From: Oligella sp050920755
GTDB lineage: Bacteria; Pseudomonadota; Gammaproteobacteria; Burkholderiales; Burkholderiaceae_B
Assembly: GCF_050920755.1 (NCBI RefSeq)
Contig: NZ_CP158480.1
Span: 930,001 to 994,000 of the forward strand
Direction of reading: 5' to 3'
DNA: 64,000 nucleotides
The position numbers were made by a program, and so were the translations under genes. Within the stretch, counting starts at the first letter, position 1; each line of letters opens with the position of its first letter. Below are positions 16,862 through 25,847 of the stretch, piece after piece. Under the pieces are notes generated by a model. That model was not told the DNA's origin. It made no database searches and saw nothing but the letters and a program-made list of their open reading frames with translations.

Positions 16862-17550
16862 CATTTTTGTCTAAGACGTGCAGCCAGTTGTCGCATACCT
16901 TCAGAAGCACCGCATTGATAGAAGTTATCATGGTGGGTAAAGTAATTTTCCAGGCCCTTATCGATAACATACAGTTCACAATGCGCAGGGATAAAGTCAA
17001 TTAAACCGGCGGCCGGATAAACCTTCATGGAAGTGCCGATTACTAAAAACAGATCGGCTGCCGCAGCAATTTCCTCCGCCTCCTGCATGGCCGGTACCAT
17101 TTCCCCGAACCACACAATATGAGGGCGTAACTGTACGCCGCGCTTATCCACATCACCGATATTTAAATCATCTGACCATTCGATAATACCGGATTCCTCG
17201 CCATCGACCGGTCGGACTTTGCGTAATTCACCGTGTAAATGCAGTACTTTAGAAGAACCGGCGCGTTCATGCAGATCATCGACATTTTGCGTAATAATAT
17301 GCACATCAAACGCATCCTCCAAAGCGGCGAGGATTTTATGCGCATCATTAGGCTCAACCGTTTTTAACTGAGCACGACGTAAATTATAAAAACGCATTAC
17401 CAGCTCGGGATTGCGTCTAAAGGCATCAAAGGTGGCGACATCCTCTACCCGATGATCTTCCCATAGTCCATCCGAATCTCTAAAGGTTTTTAAGCCACTT
17501 TCAGCAGAAATACCGGCACCCGACAACACAACTAATTTCTTTTTACTCAT
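16858..17550 (-). CDS. cobB: Sir2-family NAD-dependent protein deacylase without zinc cysteines
   Basis: Removes acyl groups from protein lysines using NAD+. The 230-residue protein has GAGISAESGLKTFRD (11-25), TQNVDDLHERAG (88-98), catalytic His106 (HLHGEL) and RPHIVWFGEMVP. Tyr55 and Arg58 (FYNLRR) are the class III residues that favour succinyl- and malonyl-lysine. The segment between His106 and RPHIVW contains no cysteine, so the four-cysteine zinc site of E. coli CobB is absent. It lies 19 bases downstream of uvrA on the same strand. Confidence 0.9.
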   Translation of the reverse strand: MSKKKLVVLSGAGISAESGLKTFRDSDGLWEDHRVEDVATFDAFRRNPELVMRFYNLRRAQLKTVEPNDAHKILAALEDAFDVHIITQNVDDLHERAGSSKVLHLHGELRKVRPVDGEESGIIEWSDDLNIGDVDKRGVQLRPHIVWFGEMVPAMQEAEEIAAAADLFLVIGTSMKVYPAAGLIDFIPAHCELYVIDKGLENYFTHHDNFYQCGASEGMRQLAARLRQKC

Positions 17551-17569
17551 TGATAGATCCCTTTAGTTC

Positions 17570-20500
17570 CTAATCATTTCTTTGCATAAAATCCTTAAGC
17601 GCCTGACCGGTGTGGGAGCGTTGATGTAATTGTATTAAATCTTCCGGGGTACCGGCAGCCACTAGTCGACCACCGGCGCTACCGCCTTCCGGTCCCAAGT
17701 CCAAAATCCAATCCGCTTCCGCCATAATATCTAAATTATGTTCAATGATGACGACAGTATTACCGGCATCAACTAAGCGATGGATAACTTGAATCAGTTT
17801 TTTAACATCGGCCATCGATAAGCCTACGCTCGGTTCATCTAATACATAGAGCGTATGTGGCGCACCGGATGCGCGGCCGGTTCTATGCACACCCTCATCC
17901 AGTCGAGCCTTAAGTAATTCGGTGACCAGTTTCAAACGCTGTGCTTCACCGCCTGATAGGGTCGGCGATGGCTGACCTAAGGTCAAATAACCTAGACCCA
18001 CGTCCTGAAGCAGTTTTAAACCTCGATGAATTTTCGGATGGGCGGCAAAAAAATCAATCACATCATCCACTTCCAATTTCAGGATATCACCGATATTTTT
18101 ATCCCGTACTTTCACCGCCAAGGTTTCGGGGTTAAAGCGTTCCCCACCGCAGAGCTCACAAGTTACCTTGACATCCGGTAAAAAGCTCATTTCAATGGTG
18201 CGCATACCTTGTCCTTCACAAGCCGGACAACGGCCGTCACCGGTATTAAAGGAAAAGCGGGAAGCATTCCACCCGTGCAGTTTAGCCATGCGAGTTTCGG
18301 CAAATAAGCGTCTTACATCGTCCCAAATACCGATATAGGTCGCCGGGGTGGATCGAGGCGTTTTACCGATTGGGGTCTGATCCACTTCAAGAATACGCTC
18401 CAGTTTTTCCCAGCCGACGATATCATCGCAACCATGACACGTTGTGGACGGCTCTTTTTGACCGACTTTGGTGCGTAGATTGTTCAGTAAAACATCACGC
18501 GCCAGACTGGATTTACCGGAGCCGGAAACACCGGTCACCACAGTGAGACGGCCGATAGGAATCGCTGCATCCACACCCTGTAAATTATGCAAGGTGGCAT
18601 TTTTAATTTGTACAAAGGGATGATCGGTAGGAATAGCACGTCGCGGTTGCATAGGGTGCTGCATTGGATGACGTAAAAACTCTCCGGTCAGTGATTGAGG
18701 TGAGTTTAAAATATCCTCATAAGACCCTTGGGCAATCACACGACCACCGCGTGTACCGGCACCCGGGCCCATATCAATAATATGCTGAGCCCGTTTAATG
18801 GTATCCTCATCATGTTCTACCACCACCAAGGTATTGCCATTGCCCTCTAAGTGACTGAGCGCATTCAGCAAAATCTGATTGTCGCGCGGGTGTAAACCGA
18901 TGGTCGGCTCATCCAGTACATAACAAACGCCCTGCAGATTAGAACCTAATTGTGCAGCCAAGCGAATGCGCTGTGCTTCACCGCCGGATAGGGTCGGAGC
19001 CGCACGATCCAGACTCAGGTAATTAAGTCCGACATTACGCATAAACTTCAATCGGCTGCGAATTTCCTGCAATACATCACGGGCAATTTGCTGTTCGCGC
19101 TCAGTGAGTTTTACCGTTAAAAAGAATTCCTCCAGCGCCTCCACGGAGAGTTCACTGAGCTTATGAATGGGTAGGTTTTGCCATAGAATATTTCTTGCTA
19201 CCTCGTTCAAACGCGCTCCGTGGCAGCTTGGGCAGGTGCTGTCCTCTGCCTCGGCTTCACGATTCAGCCAAGCGGATTCTTCACCGGTCAGTTCCTCATT
19301 AAAATCCTTTAACTTCAAACCGGTTCCATAGCAGCTCTCACACCAACCATGCTTGGAGTTATAAGAAAAGAGGCGCGGATCCGGTTCAGGGAAACTGCGT
19401 GAACAAGACGGGCAGGCACGCTTGATGGAGAAATGCTTTTGACTGAGATACTCAGGTGTTAAAGGCTTTTCCGGATCAAGCTCATATAAAATACTCAACT
19501 GTCCTTGACCGTGCGTCAGCGCCGTATCAATCGCCTCACGCAGCTCAACTTCATTGGCCGGATCCACCACAATATCCAAGACCGGTAATTCAATCGTATG
19601 TTCTTGGTTACGATCCAAACGTGGCCAAGGGTTCACCGGAATAAATTCATTATCCACACGTAAATGGGTATAGCCTTTGTTATCCGCCCATTTAGCCAAA
19701 TCGGTGTAATAACCTTTACGAGCAATAATCAGTGGCGCCATGATGCCGATTCGTTGGCCTCGATGATGGCTCATAATATGGGCTAATATCTGGTCCGGAC
19801 GTTGAGGTTCAACCGGTACCTGACAACAAGGGCAGTATTGGGTCCCCAGTTTTACGTACAAAAGTCTTAAGAAATGATGAATCTCCGTCATCGTGCCGAC
19901 CGTGGATTTATAACCGCCACGACTGGTTCTTTGCTCAATTGCGACCGTTGGTGCAATACCGTAAATGGCATCCACATCCGGTTGACCTGCCGGTTGCACA
20001 ATGGAGCGCGCATAGGCATTTAGCGATTCCAGATAGCGTCGCTGACCTTCTTGGAACAGAATATCAAAGGCTAAGGTGGATTTACCCGATCCGGAGACGC
20101 CGGTAATTACCGTAAATTTATCGCGCGGTATTTCCACGTCAATACCTTTTAGGTTGTGCTCGCGCGCATTAAGAATTTCAATCGCATGCTGACTTTTAGC
20201 ACGTTGACGGGCTTGGCTGTTGTCCTGATAAGTTTGACGCATATTGCCACTACTCGCATCCAGTGCTTTGTCGGCGAGCAAGTGGGTGGGTGCCGAAGCC
20301 GGTACCGACGTAGACACGCTGGATTCGCTCTCTGTAGAGTCGACTGTATGTACAATATCCGCCTCATACTCTGCCAAGGCTTGACCGGTATAGGATTCGG
20401 GCTTGTCTTTTAATTGAGCGGGAGTGCCTTGGGCTACGATACGACCGCCGTGCTCACCGGCACCCGGCCCTAAATCAATCACCCAGTCGGCAGCACGCAC

Positions 20501-23311
20501 TAAGTCTAAATTGTGCTCGATAATAATTAATGAATGACCGGCCGCTAATAACTTTCTAAAAGCATGCATTAAGCGTGCCACATCATCGAAGTGCAGGCCG
20601 GTAGTGGGTTCATCAAAGAGAAAAAGTGAACCTTTGAGCGCTAATTGCTTGCCTTTACTGCGACTGCGTGCCGCCTCGGCCAAATGACCGGCCAGTTTTA
20701 AGCGTTGCGCTTCTCCACCGGATAAGGTCGGGACCGGTTGGCCCAGTTTGACATACTCTAAACCTACATCAATTAAAGGTTGTAATGCACTTTGCACATC
20801 CTTTAAGCCTTTAAAAAACGCCAAGGCTTGATGTACAGTCATTTCCAATACCTCATCGATAGAAGCGGATTGACCTAAATGCTCAACACGCACCTCACAG
20901 ATCTCATCTCTAAAGCGCTTGCCATAACAATCCGGGCAGCGTAGGTAAACATCTGACAGAAATTGCATTTCAATATGTTCAAAGCCGGTACCCTTACAGG
21001 TTGGGCAACGACCGTCGCCGCTATTAAAGCTGAAAGTACCGGGTTTATAGCCACGCTCAAGACTTAACGGGGCATTGGCAAAGAGTTTGCGAATTGCATC
21101 AAAAGCCCCTACATAACTGGCCGGATTAGAACGTGCCGTTTTGCCGATAGGGCTTTGATCGACCATCACCACAGAAGCGATTTGCTCGGCACCTAAAAGA
21201 TGACGATATTCGCCCGGTGATTCGCTTGGTTGTCCGAAATGCTTTAATAAAGCCGGGTAAAGTACATCCTGAATCAAGGTCGATTTACCGGAGCCCGAAA
21301 CGCCGGTCACACAGACTAAACGGCCTAAAGGGAAGGATACATCGACATTATCCAAATTGTTAGCCCTAACCCCTTCAAGCAGCAATCTCGGTGTATTGGC
21401 ACTGACTTTCATCGGCAAAGGCGCTGCAACGCGCAGAATATCGCCTAAGTACTTGCCTGTGATGGTATCGGCGCGGCGTAATTGCTCCGGTGTGCCGTCA
21501 AAAACAATCTCACCGCCACGCTCACCCGGACCCGGACCGATTTCCAAAATGCGATCAGCAGCTACCATTACTTGTGGATCATGTTCGACCACTACTAAGG
21601 TATTGCCGGCATCACGTAAGCGCTTCATTACTTCGACTATACGGCCCATATCACGCGGATGCAGTCCGATAGAAGGCTCATCCAGTACAAATAAGGTATT
21701 AACTAAGGAAGTGCCGAGTGCCGTGGTTAGATTAATGCGCTGTACCTCACCGCCTGAGAGCGTACGACTTTGGCGATCCAGCGATAAATAATCCAGACCC
21801 ACATCACAAAGATATTGCAGACGATGACGTATTTCCTGTAGTACCAAATCGCCGGCCTTATCCGCCTGTTTATCAAAGTAGGGAGTATTAAAATAATCCC
21901 TTAAATGAGCGATGGGTAATTGCATCAGATCATGAATAGAGAGGCCGGGTAATTGCTCCAAAGTCCCTTCAGACCAACGTGCGCCCACCGGCATAAAGCG
22001 TTTATAACGGCCCTCAGCATAATCATTTTGCCGGCCGTCACCTAAGCGCCATAAATTGGCATCCGGCTTCAGTCGTGAACCGTGACAGACCGGGCAGGGG
22101 GTGTAGCTTCTGAATTTAGATAGAAGAATGCGCACATGCATGCGATAGGACTTGGTTTCTAACCAGTCGAAAAAGCGCTGTACACCATACCATTGATGAT
22201 CCCAAGCATTGCGCTTGCCGCTCCACTCAGGATCGCCCTCGATCACCCATTGCTTTTCAGCGGCATTCAGTTCACGCCAAGGCGTCTCGGTACGAATACC
22301 TAGATGCTTGGCATATTTCATCAGATCATCTTGCTGCTCTTTAAAGCTGGGTGTCTGCCAAGGTCGAATAGCACCCTCAGCTAAACTGAGACGCTCATCC
22401 GGGATAACCAGTCCGTAATCGATGCCCATACTACGTCCAAAGCCGCGACAATGTTCACAGGCACCGATAGGGGAGTTAAATGAGAAAGTACTGGGCTGCG
22501 GTTTTTGGTAGGAAATATCACAGTGGGCGCAATGTAGATGCTGACTGAAAGGCCATACAAACTCCTCACCGCTGTCTGTTTGCGCAAAGACTCGGCAAAA
22601 GCCCTGACCATGATTTAAAGCATGCTCCAACGCCTCGGTGATACGTTCACTTTCGGCTTTAGAAAAGCGGAATCGATCTTGTACCACATAGAGCTTTTTC
22701 ATCACTTGAAGTTTATTTTTTTTGCTTTTCTTATCGACTACTTCGCGGCTGACTTCCTCTTCGTGATGAATACGCGTGTAGCCCTGTTGCTCTAAGAAAT
22801 TTTTAACCTCATCATCGCTAAAGTTGGCCGGTACCTGAATAGGGAAGGTCAGATAAAGTCTGGGGTCACCATGTTCACGGCTCAGATCGGCTAATTGTGA
22901 TTGAATCGATTGAATCGTGTCTTGACGTACAGGGGCGGCGCATTGGCGACAAAATAGATTCGCCGCATGCGCAAAGAGTAACTTAATATGGTCATTAAGC
23001 TCAGTCATTGTGCCCACTGAGCTGCGAGAAGTACGCACCGGGTTAGTCTGATCAATGGCAATGGCAGGCAGAATGCCCTCAATCCGCTCAACCTGAGGCT
23101 TATCCATACGGTCTAAGAATTGACGTGCATAGGGCGAGAAAGTCTCTACGTATTTACGTTGACCTTCGGCATACAGGGTATCAAAAGCCAGCGAGCTTTT
23201 ACCCGATCCGGAAACGCCCGTCAGCACGGTAATCTCACCGGTATTGATGGTAACATCAAGATTTTTAAGGTTATTTTGTTGGGCGCCGAAAATACGAATT
23301 TGCGATGACAT
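17570..23311 (-). CDS. uvrA: Giant UvrA-type excinuclease ATPase, two UvrA units in one chain
   Basis: DNA-damage recognition ATPase of nucleotide excision repair. Ordinary UvrA has about 940 residues and two ABC ATPase modules; this one has 1913 residues and four. GVSGSGKS Walker A motifs lie near residues 32, 670, 1073 and 1597, and LSGGE signatures near 520, 865, 1445 and 1788, all apparently intact. CxxC zinc-finger pairs occur in both halves. The halves are clearly diverged, not a recent duplication, and are joined by a Ser/Thr/Ala-rich linker near 1010-1045. Similar double-length UvrA proteins are known from Burkholderiales. A second, normal uvrA may exist elsewhere. Confidence 0.93.
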   Translation of the reverse strand: MSSQIRIFGAQQNNLKNLDVTINTGEITVLTGVSGSGKSSLAFDTLYAEGQRKYVETFSPYARQFLDRMDKPQVERIEGILPAIAIDQTNPVRTSRSSVGTMTELNDHIKLLFAHAANLFCRQCAAPVRQDTIQSIQSQLADLSREHGDPRLYLTFPIQVPANFSDDEVKNFLEQQGYTRIHHEEEVSREVVDKKSKKNKLQVMKKLYVVQDRFRFSKAESERITEALEHALNHGQGFCRVFAQTDSGEEFVWPFSQHLHCAHCDISYQKPQPSTFSFNSPIGACEHCRGFGRSMGIDYGLVIPDERLSLAEGAIRPWQTPSFKEQQDDLMKYAKHLGIRTETPWRELNAAEKQWVIEGDPEWSGKRNAWDHQWYGVQRFFDWLETKSYRMHVRILLSKFRSYTPCPVCHGSRLKPDANLWRLGDGRQNDYAEGRYKRFMPVGARWSEGTLEQLPGLSIHDLMQLPIAHLRDYFNTPYFDKQADKAGDLVLQEIRHRLQYLCDVGLDYLSLDRQSRTLSGGEVQRINLTTALGTSLVNTLFVLDEPSIGLHPRDMGRIVEVMKRLRDAGNTLVVVEHDPQVMVAADRILEIGPGPGERGGEIVFDGTPEQLRRADTITGKYLGDILRVAAPLPMKVSANTPRLLLEGVRANNLDNVDVSFPLGRLVCVTGVSGSGKSTLIQDVLYPALLKHFGQPSESPGEYRHLLGAEQIASVVMVDQSPIGKTARSNPASYVGAFDAIRKLFANAPLSLERGYKPGTFSFNSGDGRCPTCKGTGFEHIEMQFLSDVYLRCPDCYGKRFRDEICEVRVEHLGQSASIDEVLEMTVHQALAFFKGLKDVQSALQPLIDVGLEYVKLGQPVPTLSGGEAQRLKLAGHLAEAARSRSKGKQLALKGSLFLFDEPTTGLHFDDVARLMHAFRKLLAAGHSLIIIEHNLDLVRAADWVIDLGPGAGEHGGRIVAQGTPAQLKDKPESYTGQALAEYEADIVHTVDSTESESSVSTSVPASAPTHLLADKALDASSGNMRQTYQDNSQARQRAKSQHAIEILNAREHNLKGIDVEIPRDKFTVITGVSGSGKSTLAFDILFQEGQRRYLESLNAYARSIVQPAGQPDVDAIYGIAPTVAIEQRTSRGGYKSTVGTMTEIHHFLRLLYVKLGTQYCPCCQVPVEPQRPDQILAHIMSHHRGQRIGIMAPLIIARKGYYTDLAKWADNKGYTHLRVDNEFIPVNPWPRLDRNQEHTIELPVLDIVVDPANEVELREAIDTALTHGQGQLSILYELDPEKPLTPEYLSQKHFSIKRACPSCSRSFPEPDPRLFSYNSKHGWCESCYGTGLKLKDFNEELTGEESAWLNREAEAEDSTCPSCHGARLNEVARNILWQNLPIHKLSELSVEALEEFFLTVKLTEREQQIARDVLQEIRSRLKFMRNVGLNYLSLDRAAPTLSGGEAQRIRLAAQLGSNLQGVCYVLDEPTIGLHPRDNQILLNALSHLEGNGNTLVVVEHDEDTIKRAQHIIDMGPGAGTRGGRVIAQGSYEDILNSPQSLTGEFLRHPMQHPMQPRRAIPTDHPFVQIKNATLHNLQGVDAAIPIGRLTVVTGVSGSGKSSLARDVLLNNLRTKVGQKEPSTTCHGCDDIVGWEKLERILEVDQTPIGKTPRSTPATYIGIWDDVRRLFAETRMAKLHGWNASRFSFNTGDGRCPACEGQGMRTIEMSFLPDVKVTCELCGGERFNPETLAVKVRDKNIGDILKLEVDDVIDFFAAHPKIHRGLKLLQDVGLGYLTLGQPSPTLSGGEAQRLKLVTELLKARLDEGVHRTGRASGAPHTLYVLDEPSVGLSMADVKKLIQVIHRLVDAGNTVVIIEHNLDIMAEADWILDLGPEGGSAGGRLVAAGTPEDLIQLHQRSHTGQALKDFMQRND

Positions 23312-23537
23312 ATATTAATTAACTCTCTATGCCTATCAGGCTTTTGACCTGTGGCGAAGGTAGCATTAGGTGGGGATAAGACCGGGTAGATGGTGACAAA
23401 TCGCTGTTTTTCAAGCGGATTTGCGTTTAGAACCTAAGACTCTATTATGAGCCAAAGCATAGCCTAAAGACTACAAATTAACGAAGAACTATATAAATAG
23501 ATAAGCTAATCTGGTATGTTGGCGGAAAATATGTTAA

Positions 23538-23626
23538 GATAATCGATTACCAAAGTTTCTAAGCTTTTATTTAAAAGCTATATATGTCTTTTTTAATTTT
23601 AATTAAAAAAGAGTAAAGCGATTATC
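23538..23626 (+). promoter_or_regulatory. Predicted folded leader: outer stem enclosing two hairpins
   Basis: GATAATCG (23538-23545) is the exact complement of CGATTATC (23619-23626); TTAC and GTAA extend this stem inward past a small loop. Inside are two hairpins: AGCTTTT/AAAAGCT (23562-23568 with 23573-23579) and the perfect 12-base stem TCTTTTTTAATT/AATTAAAAAAGA (23587-23598 with 23601-23612). Together they form a three-way-junction shape ending 27 bases before the 46-codon gene. The 342 bases between uvrA and that gene hold nothing else that I can identify. Whether it acts as RNA leader or DNA operator is unknown. Confidence 0.45.
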
Positions 23627-23653
23627 ATCATTTCATTTTAATTAGAGGCAGTC

Positions 23654-23794
23654 ATGGCAGAAATTAAACGTACGCGCCGTAACACATTAGAGCGTCGTTG
23701 CATCAGCAAAGAGTTGAAGCGTTTATACTCAACCTCGCCTAAAGGCGTTTGGAAGATGTTGGAAAAGGTCAGCCAAGCTAATAAGCTTAAGTAG
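23654..23794 (+). CDS. Small basic protein of 46 residues, unknown function
   Basis: The ATG follows AGAGG by five bases and opens MAEIKRTRRNTLERRC, ending QANKLK before TAG. It is rich in lysine and arginine, has a single cysteine (residue 16) and no hydrophobic segment, so a cytoplasmic nucleic-acid- or ribosome-binding role is possible but unproven. It has its own strong terminator 66 bases downstream and a structured region upstream, so it forms an independent transcription unit between uvrA and a glycosyltransferase gene. I do not recognise the family. Codon use resembles the neighbours. Confidence 0.72.
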   Translation: MAEIKRTRRNTLERRCISKELKRLYSTSPKGVWKMLEKVSQANKLK

Positions 23795-23859
23795 TACTTT
23801 TTCAGCTTGGTTACTTAAAGTGATAAGTAAGTTTTTAAGTGCCAGCCAAGCAATCAAGG

Positions 23860-23886
23860 CCACCGTCAAGTTACGGTGGTTTTTTG
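23860..23886 (+). terminator. Strong terminator after the 46-codon gene
   Basis: CCACCGT (23860-23866) pairs with ACGGTGG (23873-23879) around a six-base loop, followed by a run of T residues. Confidence 0.85.
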
Positions 23887-24032
23887 TTCTCTACACTCAA
23901 GATCTTATAAAAGGCGTTAAGCAAGTAGGGGCGAGAAATGTTTTGTAAACAATCGTGCCTTTTTGTGAGGTGATTTGGGGTTACACTACTTCATTAACTA
24001 AGTAATTAAGCTTTTACTAAGATCATCAGGTT

Positions 24033-24956
24033 ATGACTCAATACGGTTTTACCGTGCTCACCCCGACCTATAATCGGGCTGACACCTTGCCACGTGTGTA
24101 TGAATCACTTAAAGCTCAGGATTTTGGGGATTTTGAGTGGTTGGTGATTGATGACGGTTCGACGGACAATACTGCCGAATTGATTTTAGAGTGGGCAAAT
24201 GAAGGTATTATCCCCATTCGCTACGCATGGCAACCCAATCAGCATAAAAAAACCGCTTTTAATCATGGCGTCTCGATTGCCCAGGGTGAACTGATTGTTG
24301 CCTTGGATTCGGACGATACGCTCCTGCCTAATGCTTTATCTTCGATGTGGGATACTTGGCACCGTATTCCGGACATTAAGCGCGACGGCTATATTGCTGT
24401 CACCGGACTCTGTCAGCGCCCTGACGGCTCAATTGTCGGGGATAGGTTCTTTCGAGATGAGGTCGATATGAGCTCAATCGATATGTATTTTAAGTATCAC
24501 CCTCGCGGTGAGAAGTTCGGTTGTCTTAATACAGAGATTTTACGCTGTTTTCCCTTTCCCGAAGAGTATGAGGGCTTTGTGCCCGAGAGTATTGTTTGGC
24601 GTGAAATTGCCCGGGCCGGTTATTTAACGCGTTTTGTCAACGATGTGTATAGAGTGTATTATGATTCCGGTGATTCGCTCAGTCGGCAGGGTGCCGATAA
24701 TGGCTCTCAACATGCCTTGGGCTTATTGCTATTAGCCCATGATACGGTTGATAAAAGCATTGCCTGGTTTTTTAAAAGTCCGCTTGAGTTCTTTAAAGCG
24801 GCAGTGCGCTATACCCGCTTTCGCTTACACCTCAAGGCCAATGGTAGCAAAAGACCGGCAGCTACACGCTTGAGAAATCCCGCTTCCATGGCACTGGTGG
24901 CTTTAAGCTATCCTATTGGATTAGCGCTTTTTTTAAGAGACCGAGCCAAGTCTTAA
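24033..24956 (+). CDS. Family 2 glycosyltransferase
   Basis: A 307-residue GT-A fold transferase using a nucleotide-sugar donor. The N-terminal segment TVLTPTYNRADTLPRVYESL, then VIDDGSTDNT near residue 45 and the metal-binding LDSDDTLLPNAL near 92, define the family. A C-terminal hydrophobic stretch (MALVALSYPIGLALFL) could touch the membrane. The acceptor is unknown; it stands alone, not in a polysaccharide cluster, and has its own terminator. Envelope or capsule glycan synthesis is the likely role. Confidence 0.85.
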   Translation: MTQYGFTVLTPTYNRADTLPRVYESLKAQDFGDFEWLVIDDGSTDNTAELILEWANEGIIPIRYAWQPNQHKKTAFNHGVSIAQGELIVALDSDDTLLPNALSSMWDTWHRIPDIKRDGYIAVTGLCQRPDGSIVGDRFFRDEVDMSSIDMYFKYHPRGEKFGCLNTEILRCFPFPEEYEGFVPESIVWREIARAGYLTRFVNDVYRVYYDSGDSLSRQGADNGSQHALGLLLLAHDTVDKSIAWFFKSPLEFFKAAVRYTRFRLHLKANGSKRPAATRLRNPASMALVALSYPIGLALFLRDRAKS

Positions 24957-24986
24957 TTGTCGGAAAGTCGAGTGATATTTGCTTTA

Positions 24987-25026
24987 AAGCCTCCGTTTAC
25001 CGGAATCAGTAGCGGAGGCTTTTTGC
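24987..25026 (+). terminator. Terminator after the glycosyltransferase gene
   Basis: AAGCCTCCG (24987-24995) pairs perfectly with CGGAGGCTT (25013-25021), followed by T residues. Confidence 0.85.
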
Positions 25027-25048
25027 CGGATGTCAGCGCCTTGGTTCG

Positions 25049-25660
25049 TTAGTGATTTCGCTCTTTATTTAAGGGATCCAGGCGATGGTGTTCAACCCAA
25101 TCCCCATCCTCATCCTCATCATCCTGATCGTCGTCATCGTAATCGTGATCATCGTCGTGATCGTGCTCACTGTCCCAATCCTCTTCATCGATCCAGTCGT
25201 CAATTTCGTCGACCTCGCGCAGACTAAAAGGCACCAGCTCTTCAATATCGTCTGCGGTAGTTACCAGTTCAAATTCGTCATTAACCAGGATAAAGCGTTC
25301 GGCAAATTGACCCTCTTCAGCGTTAAACATAATGCTGAACAAAAGGCGGCATTCGTACATCTGCGTGCTGATATCCTCTAAACCACCTGCACTCCCGATA
25401 ATAGCGGAATCGGCACCGCCTAAGAGCAGGAATTGACCCTCGTCCTCATCCCTAACCGCATGTGGTTCTTCCGCTTCATCTGCATCACCGGCCTGCTTGT
25501 CGCCGGCGTTTGTATCAAGAACCTGCGCAAAAATCGCTACTTCAAGACCATCTTCGGTGATATTTTTCTCACAAAGCACACATTTACCGGTCCATGCGCT
25601 TAAGGCATCAGCGGTTTTAGCTAAAATTTCGAGTTCTTCGTCTGTAAATACTTTTTTCAT
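25049..25660 (-). CDS. Very acidic protein with CxxC motif and Asp/His-rich tail
   Basis: A 203-residue cytoplasmic protein that I cannot assign to a family. Residues 1-60 contain CVLCEK (Cys27 and Cys30), which could bind metal. A middle region from about 90 to 150 looks folded (QFLLLGGADSAIIG, CRLLFSIMFNAEEGQFAERF). The last 50 residues are mostly Asp, Glu and His, e.g. DHDDDHDYDDDD. The coding DNA there is a near-repeat of GAT-like triplets, prone to slippage. A hydrophobic frame on the other strand is an artefact of this composition. Metal or basic-protein binding is speculation. Confidence 0.75.
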   Translation of the reverse strand: MKKVFTDEELEILAKTADALSAWTGKCVLCEKNITEDGLEVAIFAQVLDTNAGDKQAGDADEAEEPHAVRDEDEGQFLLLGGADSAIIGSAGGLEDISTQMYECRLLFSIMFNAEEGQFAERFILVNDEFELVTTADDIEELVPFSLREVDEIDDWIDEEDWDSEHDHDDDHDYDDDDQDDEDEDGDWVEHHRLDPLNKERNH

Positions 25661-25847
25661 GATAAATTTGCTTTGTTTGTATAAACTAAAATAAAAACAA
25701 TCGATCTTAATATGTAATTGCGGTTTAGTCTCAGTCTAAGCCATTTTCTCTACAATAACTAGATAAAGGGCTGTGGTTACAACAGTTTATTCCGCTTTTG
25801 ATTACAATTAGCCTGTTTCTTAAATCTTATTTTACTACTTATTATTT

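Noticed and set aside
21357..21791. A 144-codon frame antisense to uvrA
   Set aside because: Ser/Pro/Arg-rich shadow of the first UvrA half; no ribosome-binding site and the uvrA frame is unmistakable.
25085..25381. A 98-codon frame on the plus strand with an extreme Ile/Val run resembling a membrane protein
   Set aside because: It is the exact antisense of the Asp/Glu/His-rich tail of the acidic protein; GAT/GAC codons read backward as ATC/GTC give Ile/Val. No ribosome-binding site.
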